A stretch of DNA of 64,000 nt from UBA1433 sp964581565 (GCA_964581565.1 CAZOOZ010000001.1:454138-518137); one strand, 5' to 3'; positions 8,845-16,439 are shown, counted from the first letter of the stretch. Notes: generated by a model not told the origin, from the sequence alone. Numbers and translations are program-made.

Positions 8845-9468
8845 ATGATTAAAATAGGAGTGACAGGCAGGATTGCCAGCGGCAAGAGCGAATTTTGTAA
8901 ATATTTAAGCGAATATACAAAATTCCCGATTATTGACGCAGACCAGCTTTCGCGTGAAGTATGTGAAAAAGGCAGTGAAGCGGTTACCGAAATTGAGATG
9001 ACGTTTGGCAGCCGGTATATAACAAACGGTGAGCTCAACAGAAAGAAACTTGGAGAAAAGGTTTTTCAAGATCAAGAAGCTCGCCACCAGCTGAATGCAA
9101 TATTGCATTACAGGGTAACGCAGAAATATTTTGAACTTTTGGATCGCTATGAAAAAATAAACATCAAAGGCATTATTTATGATTGCCCACTATTGTTTGA
9201 AGCAAAGGTTGAAAATACGGTAGATGTTGCTGTGCTTATTTACAGCGATCATGAAATACAGCTCGATCGACTAGTACATATACGAAACATGTCTGTTGAA
9301 GAAGCAAAAAACCGCCTAGCTTCTCAAATGCCGTTTGAGGAGCAAAAAAGCCATGCCGATGTACTGGTTACAAACAATAAATCATTAGAGGATTTAAAAG
9401 CCGACATACCAAAGATATATGAACAAATAAAAGAGATACTGGACAAAAAAAATCTATTGCATAATTAA
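8845..9468 (+). CDS. coaE: Dephospho-CoA kinase
   Basis: About 207 residues. It catalyses the last step of coenzyme A synthesis, phosphorylating the ribose 3'-hydroxyl of dephospho-CoA. The P-loop is GVTGRIASGKSEF; the DADQLSREV segment and the DCPLLFEAKVENTVDVAVLIY motif are family signatures. The P-loop's second glycine (usually GGIGSGKS) is changed to GRIASGKS, a mild variant. ATG 8845 is used because GGAGG at 8834-8838 is correctly spaced. It follows polA by 14 bases, as in Bacillus, where polA, mutM and coaE are neighbours (mutM is absent here). Confidence 0.93.
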   Translation: MIKIGVTGRIASGKSEFCKYLSEYTKFPIIDADQLSREVCEKGSEAVTEIEMTFGSRYITNGELNRKKLGEKVFQDQEARHQLNAILHYRVTQKYFELLDRYEKINIKGIIYDCPLLFEAKVENTVDVAVLIYSDHEIQLDRLVHIRNMSVEEAKNRLASQMPFEEQKSHADVLVTNNKSLEDLKADIPKIYEQIKEILDKKNLLHN

Positions 9469-9485
9469 GCACTTTAGTATATAAT
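9457..9485 (+). promoter_or_regulatory. Promoter for tRNA-Leu
   Basis: TTGCAT (9457-9462), 17-base spacer, TATAAT (9480-9485). It overlaps the last codons of coaE and lies 18 bases before the tRNA. Confidence 0.8.
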
Positions 9486-9503
9486 ACCTTACGCTACATG
9501 AAT

Positions 9504-9589
9504 GCGGTTGTGGCGGAATCGGCAGACGCACCATCTTGAGGGGGTGGCGAGCGACGCTCGTGTGGGTTCAAATCCCACCAACCGCACCA
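9504..9589 (+). tRNA. tRNA-Leu (anticodon GAG)
   Basis: Class II tRNA with the 7-bp acceptor stem GCGGTTG / CAACCGC, anticodon stem CCATC / GGTGG enclosing loop TTGAGGG (anticodon GAG), a long variable arm (CGAGCG-A-CGCTCG), T arm GTGGG-TTCAAAT-CCCAC, discriminator A and encoded CCA. Its 3' half is partly duplicated at 9674-9717, which marks it as an integration target. Confidence 0.97.
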
Positions 9590-9603
9590 AATATTTCAAT
9601 AAT

Positions 9604-9633
9604 AAAAACATCTCTATACAGATGTTTTTTTAT
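9604..9633 (+). terminator. Terminator after tRNA-Leu
   Basis: AACATCT / AGATGTT stem with a six-base loop followed by a T-rich run (TTTTTTTATT). Confidence 0.85.
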
Positions 9634-9673
9634 TGTCTTAAAAGTATAAGAAAGATAAATATTTTATTATTTG

Positions 9674-9717
9674 TTGAAGGGGTGAAGAGCGACACTCACG
9701 TGGGTTCAAATCCTACA
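9674..9717 (+). repeat. Partial copy of the tRNA-Leu 3' half (att-site remnant)
   Basis: 44 bases that match tRNA-Leu 9536-9579 from the anticodon loop through the T arm with about eight mismatches, including an identical GTGGGTTCAAATCC. The acceptor stem is not rebuilt (CTACAAAC instead of CCACCAACCGC), so this is not a functional tRNA. A 3' tRNA fragment next to recombinase sequence is the usual signature of site-specific integration. Confidence 0.8.
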
Positions 9718-9718
9718 A

Positions 9719-9790
9719 ACATGGGCATACCATTATGAGCCACACAAAAAGGGCATATACATGGCTAATCATTTGCTAAACCCTTCAAAA
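9719..9790 (+). repeat. Direct repeat A, copy 1
   Basis: 72 bases matching 11540-11611 without gaps and with seven mismatches (about 90% identity). It starts directly after the tRNA-Leu fragment. The pair encloses the diguanylate cyclase and the recombinase fossil. Confidence 0.9.
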
Positions 9791-9798
9791 GTCGAAAC

Positions 9799-10815
9799 TT
9801 AAGCGGAGGTGACCACACAGTTTCTGCCGGAATTTTTCGCAGTGTACAGGTTGTTATCCGCCTCTTTAAGACAATCGCCAATGAATTTGCCCTCAGCCCC
9901 GCAGCTTGTCCCTATGCTCAAAGTGACGAAGATTTCATTTTTGCCGTCGATATAATATGGCGTGCGTTGACACGCCTGCCTTATTGTTTCGCATATATTG
10001 TCGCAGTCGGCTTTGTTCGACGATTTAAAAACCAGCAAAAACTCTTCGCCGCCCCATCTGTACAAATAGGCATTGTTGGGAATATGCTTGTTTATCTGGC
10101 CGGCAACGTGGCATAGCACGGCGTCCCCGACGTCGTGGCCGTAATTGTCATTGACATTTTTAAAAAAGTCAATATCCATCAACGCAAAATACAGGCCGGC
10201 CGAAAAGCTCTGCTCCGATTGAAAGTGGGCGGAAAACGCGTGCCGGTTATATTTTCCGGTAAGAGGGTCTTTATACGCAAACGAATTCAGTGTTTTTGTC
10301 GTCTCCACCAACCGCGCCTGAGTGTTGGAGCGGATATTTTCCAGCAAAAACAGACACGCAGACACAATCGTAACAGAAATGACAAATTCTATACTGTCGC
10401 GAAGCTGCCCGTCCACATACTGATCCGGCAGCAGTCCTTTTTCGAAAACAATTATCTTTGCAATCAGTATTATAATTATCAGCGCGATAAATAGGACGCC
10501 CTGTTTCTTTGACACTACCGTCAGCCCGAAAATCGGAACCAGGTAAATCCAATAGAAGCCGATGACCGTATCCGGAGAAAAGTCTAAAAATCTCCAGCAC
10601 AGCCCCATGGCCATTACCCCGAACATCCACGCCACAGCAGGAATGTATCTTTTGCTGTAAGCTTGCAGAAAAAAACAGGCTGCCGAGACTAGGGTAAGCA
10701 GAAAATACTGCAAATCGAGAATCTCGTCAAAAAATATTAAGGTGATTATCGCCATAATCAAAAAAGTTAATGTGGAACAAAATGAAAATACAACAAGATT
10801 GTTCCGCAGGCGCAT
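9799..10815 (-). CDS. Membrane diguanylate cyclase (GGDEF domain)
   Basis: 338 residues. Residues 1-160 contain about five to six hydrophobic segments; 170-338 form a GGDEF domain with DPLTGKYNR, DIDFFKNVNDNYGHDVGD and the active-site loop GGEEF at 255-259. It should make c-di-GMP from two GTP. The RxxD inhibitory site five residues before GGEEF is absent (PNNA), so product feedback inhibition is unlikely. The ATG at 10815 has a poor RBS, and an upstream ATG at 10876 with RBS AAAGGATGAG appears to be the original start, now out of frame (see findings). Base composition is more GC-rich than neighbouring genes, suggesting transfer. Confidence 0.85.
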   Translation of the reverse strand: MRLRNNLVVFSFCSTLTFLIMAIITLIFFDEILDLQYFLLTLVSAACFFLQAYSKRYIPAVAWMFGVMAMGLCWRFLDFSPDTVIGFYWIYLVPIFGLTVVSKKQGVLFIALIIIILIAKIIVFEKGLLPDQYVDGQLRDSIEFVISVTIVSACLFLLENIRSNTQARLVETTKTLNSFAYKDPLTGKYNRHAFSAHFQSEQSFSAGLYFALMDIDFFKNVNDNYGHDVGDAVLCHVAGQINKHIPNNAYLYRWGGEEFLLVFKSSNKADCDNICETIRQACQRTPYYIDGKNEIFVTLSIGTSCGAEGKFIGDCLKEADNNLYTAKNSGRNCVVTSA

Positions 10816-11067
10816 TTTCTCATCCGCGCAAATCTCATCCCAGCTGTTAAAAATCTTATTAAAGCGTTTTATTCATCTCATCCTTTCGTAAAATCCCTGT
10901 TTTGTCGAATACTGTTAATAACTTATAAAAATATACAGATTTTACATAAGTATAACACCTATGTATGTGTCGTGTAAACAGCAAATCCGCGCCTCGCTTT
11001 TGTAGGAAAATCTCCAAGATAAGAGAAAACGTGCGACACGGGGCAATAACGGCGGCCTATGGGCAGC

Positions 11068-11441
11068 ATGACGGTCATGCAGCTTCTGAAAAACCAAGTC
11101 TATATAGGCATATGGTACAATGCAAACGCAAGGTATCGTCATTCAAAACAAAAAAGCGGCTTGAAAACAGCTCGGAGGATTGGGTAATTGTTGAAGATAT
11201 CTATGAGGCGCTTATTGACAGTCACACATGGGAACTTGGTCAAGAGCATTTTCATGATCTCAGGCATAGCTATGCTGTGGCAGCTATCCGCTCAGGTGAT
11301 GATATTAAAACCGTGCAAAGCAACCTTGGTCACGCCACCGCCGCTTTCACGCTGGACGTGTATGGGCATTGTACGGATCAGATGAAAAAGGAGAGCGCCA
11401 AGCGTATGGAAATGTATATAAAGAACGTCCTTAATCTCTAA
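11068..11441 (+). pseudogene. Chimeric recombinase fossil (serine recombinase piece joined to tyrosine recombinase C-terminus)
   Basis: Two frames read as one decayed gene. 11068-11109 reads MTVMQLLKNQVYIG; after a one-base deletion, 11112-11246 reads MVQCKRKVSSFKTKKR...EDWVIVEDIYEALIDSHTWEL. Together these resemble the recombinase domain of large serine recombinases. From 11247 the same frame continues as the C-terminus of a phage/ICE tyrosine integrase, with HDLRHSY (HxxR), SNLGHA (second His) and the tyrosine in LDVYGH, ending KNVLNL. The two families are unrelated, so the junction is probably a deletion scar. The N-terminal halves of both are missing; no function is expected. Confidence 0.75.
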
Positions 11442-11482
11442 GGGGTCAAAGCTGGGGTCAAATGGCCGTTTCTGGCAATGGA

Positions 11483-11525
11483 AAAATCCCGCAAAGCATT
11501 GTGTACCAATGCTTTGCGGGATTTT
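11483..11525 (+). terminator. Long perfect hairpin after recombinase fossil
   Basis: A 19-bp perfect stem (AAAATCCCGCAAAGCATTG and its complement) with loop TGTAC. The closing A/T pairs can act as a T-run in both directions, so it fits a bidirectional terminator of the lost integrase gene. Confidence 0.7.
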
Positions 11526-11539
11526 AAGTCTGGCGGAGA

Positions 11540-11611
11540 ACATGGGTATACCATTATGAGCCACGCAAAAAGGGCGTATACATGGCCAATCATTTGCTAA
11601 ATCCTCGAAAA
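11540..11611 (+). repeat. Direct repeat A, copy 2
   Basis: Second copy of the 72-base repeat at 9719-9790, seven mismatches, same orientation. It lies 15 bases after the hairpin that follows the recombinase fossil. The 11442-11899 stretch without a gene holds this repeat, repeat B copy 1, two hairpins and the HEPN-gene promoter. Confidence 0.9.
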
Positions 11612-11640
11612 CTCTGAAATAATATAATACACAGGCAATA

Positions 11641-11725
11641 AAGCGTCAATCAGAAAAAGACAGTGACTGGCGCTTCTCTACATATAAATGCTACTGCACT
11701 TCGGGCCAATTTGACCCTAAGTTGA
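11641..11725 (+). repeat. Direct repeat B, copy 1 (two-hairpin element)
   Basis: 85 bases related to 12658-12741. It begins with a hairpin (AAGCGTCAATCA / TGACTGGCGCTT) and continues with a well conserved 55-base part (11671-11725) that contains a second imperfect hairpin, ACTTCGGG / CCCTAAGT. The two copies flank the HEPN-like gene. Confidence 0.85.
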
Positions 11726-11770
11726 TTTGTGTTATCGTAACCGCCTCTCATGCGCTCCAAAACCAGCCTA

Positions 11771-11814
11771 CCACGAAAACACATCAATGGTGATAAATTG
11801 ATGTGTTTTCGTGG
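11771..11814. terminator. 18-bp perfect inverted repeat
   Basis: Arms CCACGAAAACACATCAAT (11771-11788) and its exact complement (11797-11814) with an eight-base loop. It could be a terminator or an element end; there is no strong T-run. Confidence 0.6.
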
Positions 11815-11842
11815 AATTATTTGCTGAAAAGATACTGCATTG

Positions 11843-11851
11843 TGCTATAAT
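11843..11851 (+). promoter_or_regulatory. Extended -10 promoter for HEPN-like gene
   Basis: TGCTATAAT (11843-11851), a TGn extended -10 with a perfect hexamer, 48 bases before the start codon. Confidence 0.6.
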
Positions 11852-11899
11852 TCGATAAGTAGGTAATTTGGCTAAAAAATACTGGGAAGGAGTAAGTGT

Positions 11900-12646
11900 G
11901 TGAATAGCTTTAACCATAAGGAAGGTATTAGAATTGAAGAATCCATTCAGATAAAAATGAGAACCTATTTTTCAATACAACACATTCAGTCGGCGGCAAT
12001 TTTTTGTAGGTTGTGTCAAAAAGCCGAGAATGAATATGATGGCAAATTTAATCAAGGGTTGCACACGGAACTTAGAGCATATGTTACAAGCACAATATTC
12101 GCATGTGTTTCTTTTCTGGAAGCATCAATAAATGAAATATTTTGTGATGCCACGGACAGCCAAAACCGGCTGGAAGTTTTAGGTGAAGATAAGATCAAAC
12201 TGCTCTCAAACATGTGGGAAATGAGTGTGCCAAGAACCGCAGCTTATTCAATTACAGACAAATACCAAATAACATTAACTCTTTTAGAAAAACCGCTTTT
12301 TGATAAAGGAACAACTCCTTTTCAAGACATATCAATACTGATACGCCTAAGAAATGCGCTTACACACTATGAACCGGAGTGGTTTTCAAGCTATTCTGGA
12401 ATCAAAGCTGAAATAGATAATTTGAATAAGTTATCAAGACAGTTAATTGGAAAATTTCCAGCATCAAAACCGTTTGAAAAAACAGGCAATCCATATTTCC
12501 CTGACAAGTGTTTAGGGTATGGATGCGCAAAATGGGCAGTTCTTAGTTGCATAAAATTTACAGATGAATTCTATACTAAAATTGGTAAAGAGCCAACATA
12601 TAACCATGTGCGAGAAAACCTTCAAGTAGAATTGCCAAAAGCATAA
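11900..12646 (+). CDS. HEPN-like protein, putative RNA-processing or toxin-type nuclease
   Basis: A 248-residue, mostly helical protein that I do not recognise at family level. The key visible feature is RNALTH at residues 151-156 followed by YEPEW, matching the Rx4H motif of HEPN ribonucleases, with an upstream helix (TSTIFACVSFLEASINEIF) that also fits HEPN/abortive-infection-like proteins. GTG start at 11900 with GGAAGGAG upstream. No partner nucleotidyltransferase or antitoxin gene adjoins it, and it sits between two copies of repeat B in a mobile-element graveyard. It may act in defence or as an orphan toxin; the activity is inferred from one motif only. Confidence 0.6.
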   Translation: MNSFNHKEGIRIEESIQIKMRTYFSIQHIQSAAIFCRLCQKAENEYDGKFNQGLHTELRAYVTSTIFACVSFLEASINEIFCDATDSQNRLEVLGEDKIKLLSNMWEMSVPRTAAYSITDKYQITLTLLEKPLFDKGTTPFQDISILIRLRNALTHYEPEWFSSYSGIKAEIDNLNKLSRQLIGKFPASKPFEKTGNPYFPDKCLGYGCAKWAVLSCIKFTDEFYTKIGKEPTYNHVRENLQVELPKA

Positions 12647-12657
12647 TCGCATATATT

Positions 12658-12741
12658 AAGCGTCGCTCAAACGAGACTACGAGCGGCGCTTCTCTACATA
12701 TAAATATTACCGCACTTCGGGCCAAGTTGACCCGAAGTTGA
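12658..12741 (+). repeat. Direct repeat B, copy 2 (two-hairpin element)
   Basis: 84 bases. First hairpin AAGCGTCGCTC / GAGCGGCGCTT, where a base pair differs from copy 1 on both arms (A-T against G-C). The second hairpin, ACTTCGGG / CCCGAAGT, is perfect here. The 55-base core (12687-12741) matches 11671-11725 closely. Confidence 0.85.
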
Positions 12742-12762
12742 AGGGAGGGAAAAAGCCCGTCA

Positions 12763-12792
12763 GGTCTGATTAAAAAATCAGGCCGTTTTTTT
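12763..12792 (+). terminator. Rho-independent terminator
   Basis: GGTCTGATT / AATCAGGCC stem, AAAA loop and GTTTTTTT tail. It lies upstream of the small ORF at 12818 and downstream of the HEPN-like gene and repeat B. Confidence 0.8.
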
Positions 12793-12817
12793 ATGCCATG
12801 ATGAAGGAGGTAAAAGT

Positions 12818-12946
12818 ATGGCAAGCACCGAAAAAGCCGCTTCGGTAGTTGATACCCCTATAATCGACTTAACCGCCGAGGCCGATTCGAGGAAAGCATT
12901 GTCTGGCTTGAGGATTCCAAACGATAATTCTTCCAAGGGGGCATAA
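12818..12946 (+). CDS. Small peptide ORF of unknown function, possibly a truncated element gene
   Basis: 42 codons, ATG with a strong RBS (AAGGAGG, 7 bases upstream) and TAA stop. The peptide starts MASTEKAASVVDTPIIDL and is rich in Ala, Asp and Ser. It looks like the beginning of a larger soluble protein from a mobile element that was cut short, but I cannot name a family. Codon use is more GC-rich than in the neighbouring core genes. Confidence 0.4.
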   Translation: MASTEKAASVVDTPIIDLTAEADSRKALSGLRIPNDNSSKGA

Positions 12947-13129
12947 TGGTCTTCTATGCCCCCTTTACTATATCATATTTTATTTTCTTCCACCTCATTT
13001 TGGCGGCTTTCTCGCTTGACATAAACAAGAGAATCATGGTTAAAAAATTAAATGTAATTAGTCAGTTTAGAACTCTCCAAGCCGAGTGAAATGTTAATCG
13101 CGCTGAACGAGAATATAATCAACCAAAAG

Positions 13130-14893
13130 TTATAAATCATATTTCTTCTTATGATACTGAAAATGAGTTGCTTTATAATCAAGTAAAAAGCTGATAAAAT
13201 CCGCTCGTTTGTTTTTATTTGCATATTCGATAAAGTCGTTGATATTTTGTTCATCGATGACTTCGGTCAGAGCGCATAAATCTTTTAATTTGGGAACGGT
13301 GTATTTTTTGATGATTTCGATAATGATATCATAGCTGTTTTGAGCGGCAAAATCTCTGTATTGAGTCAGAGCCGCTTGACTCCATGATTTTTGGTAGGGG
13401 ATTCTGCTGATGAGCACGGTGATTTGTGCGCCTTTGTCATTGATAAAAGCGAAATGTGCATCATACCATTTAAAATCAATCTCATATCTATTGTCAATTA
13501 ACTTAAAAATCGTTGTATAGGATTCATAATGAGCCTCATCGGTAAACATTGATTTTGGAACGGCTACAAATACACTTTCCTCAGCTTCCTGATTATAAAA
13601 ACATATTTCTAAAGGCAGTTTGATTTCATGAATCAGCTCCCTGAGTTCAACCTTTTTTTCGCCTGTACTTCGTAGAATCACTTTGGACAATTTGCGGCAT
13701 TCTGAAAACAGGCCTCCGCCAATTGTTTCAATGCTATCGGGCAGGCTCACTTCCGCAAGCTCCTTGCATTCATAGAAAGCGCCATATCCTATTGAGGTGA
13801 CATTGCCTGGGATGTAAATTTGCTTTATGCCGTAGCAGCCGCTGAAAGCCCAATGCCCAATATAGTCTACGCAGTCGGGAATGTTGATTCTTTTGATCTT
13901 GCTGCATGCGTAAAAGGCTTCGTCACCGATATAGTCCACACAGCCCGGAATGTGCGCTTCGGCTAAATTATTGCACTCCTTAAAAAAGCCGTCTCCGATG
14001 GCGGTGATATTTTCGGGGATATTGACCTGTAAAAGTTTGCTGCAATCTGCAAAGACGTTATTTCCAAGCTCGGTTATTTTTCGGGGAAGTGTTACTTTCA
14101 ATAATCTTCTGCAGCCTGAAAAGGCCCTGCTGCCGATATGCGTGACACTGTTTGGAATATGGAGCTGTCCCAAATTTGTGCATCCGTTGAACGCCCTGCT
14201 TTTAACAGCGTATACACTGCTTGGAATATCGATTTTTCCAAGCCTGATGCACATCTCAAACGTTCTCTCTTCAATGACTTTTATTTGTTTCGGCAAATTA
14301 ACGCGAATCAAATTCCGGCAAAGAGAAAATGCCTTTTGATCGATTTTAGTGATGCTTTCAGGAAGCTTTATCTCAATAATATTGCTGCAGCCCAAAAAAG
14401 CTTCACAGCCTATTTCCAACGCATTCTGGGGTATTGTTATTTCGGATAGCTGAACACAATTTTTAAATAATGCACTGCTAATAGTTGAAAGAGATGTAGG
14501 AAGACGCACGGTATCAAGCCGATTACAGCTGCTGAAAGCACCGCAGCCAATTGATGCTACGCTGTCGGGTATATTGATTTCAATCAAACTATGGCAATAA
14601 GAAAAAGCATTATCTCCGATGGAGATAATACTGTTTGGCAAATTGATATTTTTTAATTTGGCGCATCCTTCGAATGCATGTGCCTCGATCGATGTTATCG
14701 TATCAGGAAGATGTATATCGATTAAATGCGTGCAATCCTCAAATGCATTCGCAGCGATTGATGTCACCTTTTTATTATCAATCACGGAAGGAATCACGTA
14801 TTCGGTATGTGTTTTATCCGTGTCGATATATTTTGTAATGGCGATATCATCGGTTGCTTTATTATAGGTATATAAAAGCGGGGAGACTGACAT
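13130..14893 (-). CDS. BspA-type leucine-rich repeat protein without signal peptide
   Basis: 587 residues. About 16 tandem 23-residue LRR_5/BspA-type units span roughly residues 45-415, each with the pattern AFxxCxxLxxIxLPxxIxxIG. The C-terminal 170 residues are a different, helical domain ending in an ankyrin-like stretch (residues about 535-575). Most BspA LRR proteins are secreted, but this one has no signal peptide, membrane segment or anchor, so it is probably cytoplasmic. It is the third gene of an operon, 9 bases after the MoxR-type ATPase gene. The LRR may recognise a protein target for the upstream ATPase and VWA pair; that role is inferred from context only. Confidence 0.85.
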   Translation of the reverse strand: MSVSPLLYTYNKATDDIAITKYIDTDKTHTEYVIPSVIDNKKVTSIAANAFEDCTHLIDIHLPDTITSIEAHAFEGCAKLKNINLPNSIISIGDNAFSYCHSLIEINIPDSVASIGCGAFSSCNRLDTVRLPTSLSTISSALFKNCVQLSEITIPQNALEIGCEAFLGCSNIIEIKLPESITKIDQKAFSLCRNLIRVNLPKQIKVIEERTFEMCIRLGKIDIPSSVYAVKSRAFNGCTNLGQLHIPNSVTHIGSRAFSGCRRLLKVTLPRKITELGNNVFADCSKLLQVNIPENITAIGDGFFKECNNLAEAHIPGCVDYIGDEAFYACSKIKRINIPDCVDYIGHWAFSGCYGIKQIYIPGNVTSIGYGAFYECKELAEVSLPDSIETIGGGLFSECRKLSKVILRSTGEKKVELRELIHEIKLPLEICFYNQEAEESVFVAVPKSMFTDEAHYESYTTIFKLIDNRYEIDFKWYDAHFAFINDKGAQITVLISRIPYQKSWSQAALTQYRDFAAQNSYDIIIEIIKKYTVPKLKDLCALTEVIDEQNINDFIEYANKNKRADFISFLLDYKATHFQYHKKKYDL

Positions 14894-14902
14894 ATTGTTT
14901 CC

Positions 14903-16426
14903 TTATAAATCTTTGACCATTTCTTCGAGTTTTGTCATATCCTGCATTAAGCCTTTTTCTTTCTGGTCAAATAAAAGCTCTTTATTATATTTTATATAGT
15001 TTGTGTTTGGATGCTCTGCTAAAAATTTTACGCAGTGGTAATTATAAGTGAGTTCTGTCACAAAAATAATCATTTCCTGACCGGGCCCAAAAGCATAGCT
15101 GACAAATCTAAAAGCATTATCCAGTGAAGTGTTTACTTCTTTCGCTCTGGTGTCTTCTTGGGTTGCTCTTGCAGAAAAATACTCTTTTATTTTAGTGAAT
15201 GCATCGCTGCCATTATTGCCGGCGGCAATGTTTGCGTTAGTAATAAATTCATTTAACAGTGCCAAAGCACTCTTATAATTTTGCGCATCTTTTTTATCAA
15301 GTATATTTTTTTCAATATTTTTTATGATGATACCTTCGGTTTCATGATAAAAATTAACGATTGTGCCGTAATCATAGTTATCTGATAAGTAGATCGGTTT
15401 TAATTGTTTTAGGTATTGATATAAAATCTCTGTTACTTCCTCGCCTCTCATGGATGCATACATGAGAGAAGCGATTTTATCAAGCAATATGTTTATAAAG
15501 CTTAGTTTTTCATCAAAAGGCGCGGCAGAGAGCTTATCGCGTTCGGTGATGTTGATAACGCCATCCAATATATCGTCAATATTATAGTTCTGCTTGTATT
15601 TATTATATAATTCATAAAAATTAGCAAAATGAGCGGCGACATCTTTATGCTGAATATATTGCTGAATCAATGACTTTTTTACTTTTAAATTCAGCTCTTC
15701 ATACATAGTGATAACCTGGGATAAATCATCCCAGCCTCTGGCTGTTACGATTTCTTTTCCCTCAACAGTGTTTTCCACTCTATAAAAATTATTTTCGTGA
15801 ATGTCAAGATAACTGGTAATTGCATTATGAACATGATATTCATAGGCATATTTTTTCCATACTTTATAATCGGCTTCAACATTAACCAGCTTGATTCTAT
15901 CAAGCGTAACAGTATCGAATTCTTTTACAGATTTATTATATTCCGGTGGGTTTCCAGCGGCAACGACAACCCATCCGTCGGGGACTTTATGCTGGCCAAA
16001 TTGTTTTAATTGTAAAAATTGCAGCATTGTCGGAGCCAATGTCTCGGAAGCGCAGTTGATTTCATCTATAAATAAGATCCCTTCTTTTTTACCTGTTCGC
16101 TCCATCGCCTCATATACGCTTGCTATGATCTCGCTCATTGTATACTCGGTGATTTTATAGCATATATCGCCGTATTGCCGGTCGGTGATAAATGGAAGCC
16201 CGATGGCGCTTTGACGTGTATGGTGCGTGATAGAGTAAGCCACCAGTCCCACATCTGTTTCTTTGGCAATCTGGCTCATGATTGCGGTTTTTCCGATTCC
16301 GGGAGCGCCTATTAAAAGAATAGGGCGTTGTCGCACTCTGCTAATGGCGTATTCGCCATACTCGTTTTTCTTTAAATAAATTTTCAACGTATTCTTGATT
16401 TCTTGTTTAGCATCATAAATATTCAT
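14903..16426 (-). CDS. MoxR-type AAA+ ATPase
   Basis: 507 residues. The N-terminal 250 residues form an AAA+ domain of the MoxR/AAA_5 type: Walker A GAPGIGKTA (about 39-47), Walker B ILFIDEINCA and sensor VVAAGNPPEYN. The remaining half is helical and not recognised. Such ATPases typically act as chaperones with a VWA partner to assemble or activate metal- or cofactor-containing complexes; the VWA gene is directly upstream (13 bases). RBS AGAGGAA precedes the ATG. The specific substrate is unknown. Confidence 0.9.
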   Translation of the reverse strand: MNIYDAKQEIKNTLKIYLKKNEYGEYAISRVRQRPILLIGAPGIGKTAIMSQIAKETDVGLVAYSITHHTRQSAIGLPFITDRQYGDICYKITEYTMSEIIASVYEAMERTGKKEGILFIDEINCASETLAPTMLQFLQLKQFGQHKVPDGWVVVAAGNPPEYNKSVKEFDTVTLDRIKLVNVEADYKVWKKYAYEYHVHNAITSYLDIHENNFYRVENTVEGKEIVTARGWDDLSQVITMYEELNLKVKKSLIQQYIQHKDVAAHFANFYELYNKYKQNYNIDDILDGVINITERDKLSAAPFDEKLSFINILLDKIASLMYASMRGEEVTEILYQYLKQLKPIYLSDNYDYGTIVNFYHETEGIIIKNIEKNILDKKDAQNYKSALALLNEFITNANIAAGNNGSDAFTKIKEYFSARATQEDTRAKEVNTSLDNAFRFVSYAFGPGQEMIIFVTELTYNYHCVKFLAEHPNTNYIKYNKELLFDQKEKGLMQDMTKLEEMVKDL

Positions 16427-16439
16427 ACTTCTTATTCCT

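Larger units (their letters stand above)
9504..13050. mobile_element. Decayed integration island at tRNA-Leu (boundaries approximate)
   Basis: Several relics cluster between tRNA-Leu and the LRR operon: a partial tRNA-Leu 3' copy, recombinase fossils of two unrelated families, two pairs of diverged direct repeats, a diguanylate cyclase of visibly higher GC than its surroundings, an orphan HEPN-like gene and a small peptide ORF with a strong RBS. No intact integrase, relaxase or phage gene remains. The left edge is the tRNA. The right edge is not defined by any repeat that I can see and is placed before the LRR gene. Confidence 0.5.

Noticed and set aside
9660..9727. Second tRNA-Leu gene
   Set aside because: Only the region from anticodon loop to T arm is present, and the acceptor stem cannot pair.
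9502..9738. Open frame running through tRNA-Leu and the tRNA fragment
   Set aside because: It reads the tRNA sequence; the apparent repeated peptide comes from the duplicated tRNA 3' half.
13048..13254. Small minus-strand frame overlapping the 3' end of the LRR gene
   Set aside because: No RBS or family features, and it overlaps a strongly supported gene in another frame.
13130..14893. DNA tandem repeat or CRISPR-like array within the LRR gene
   Set aside because: The periodicity is at protein level with diverged DNA; there are no identical repeats with spacers, and no cas genes anywhere.
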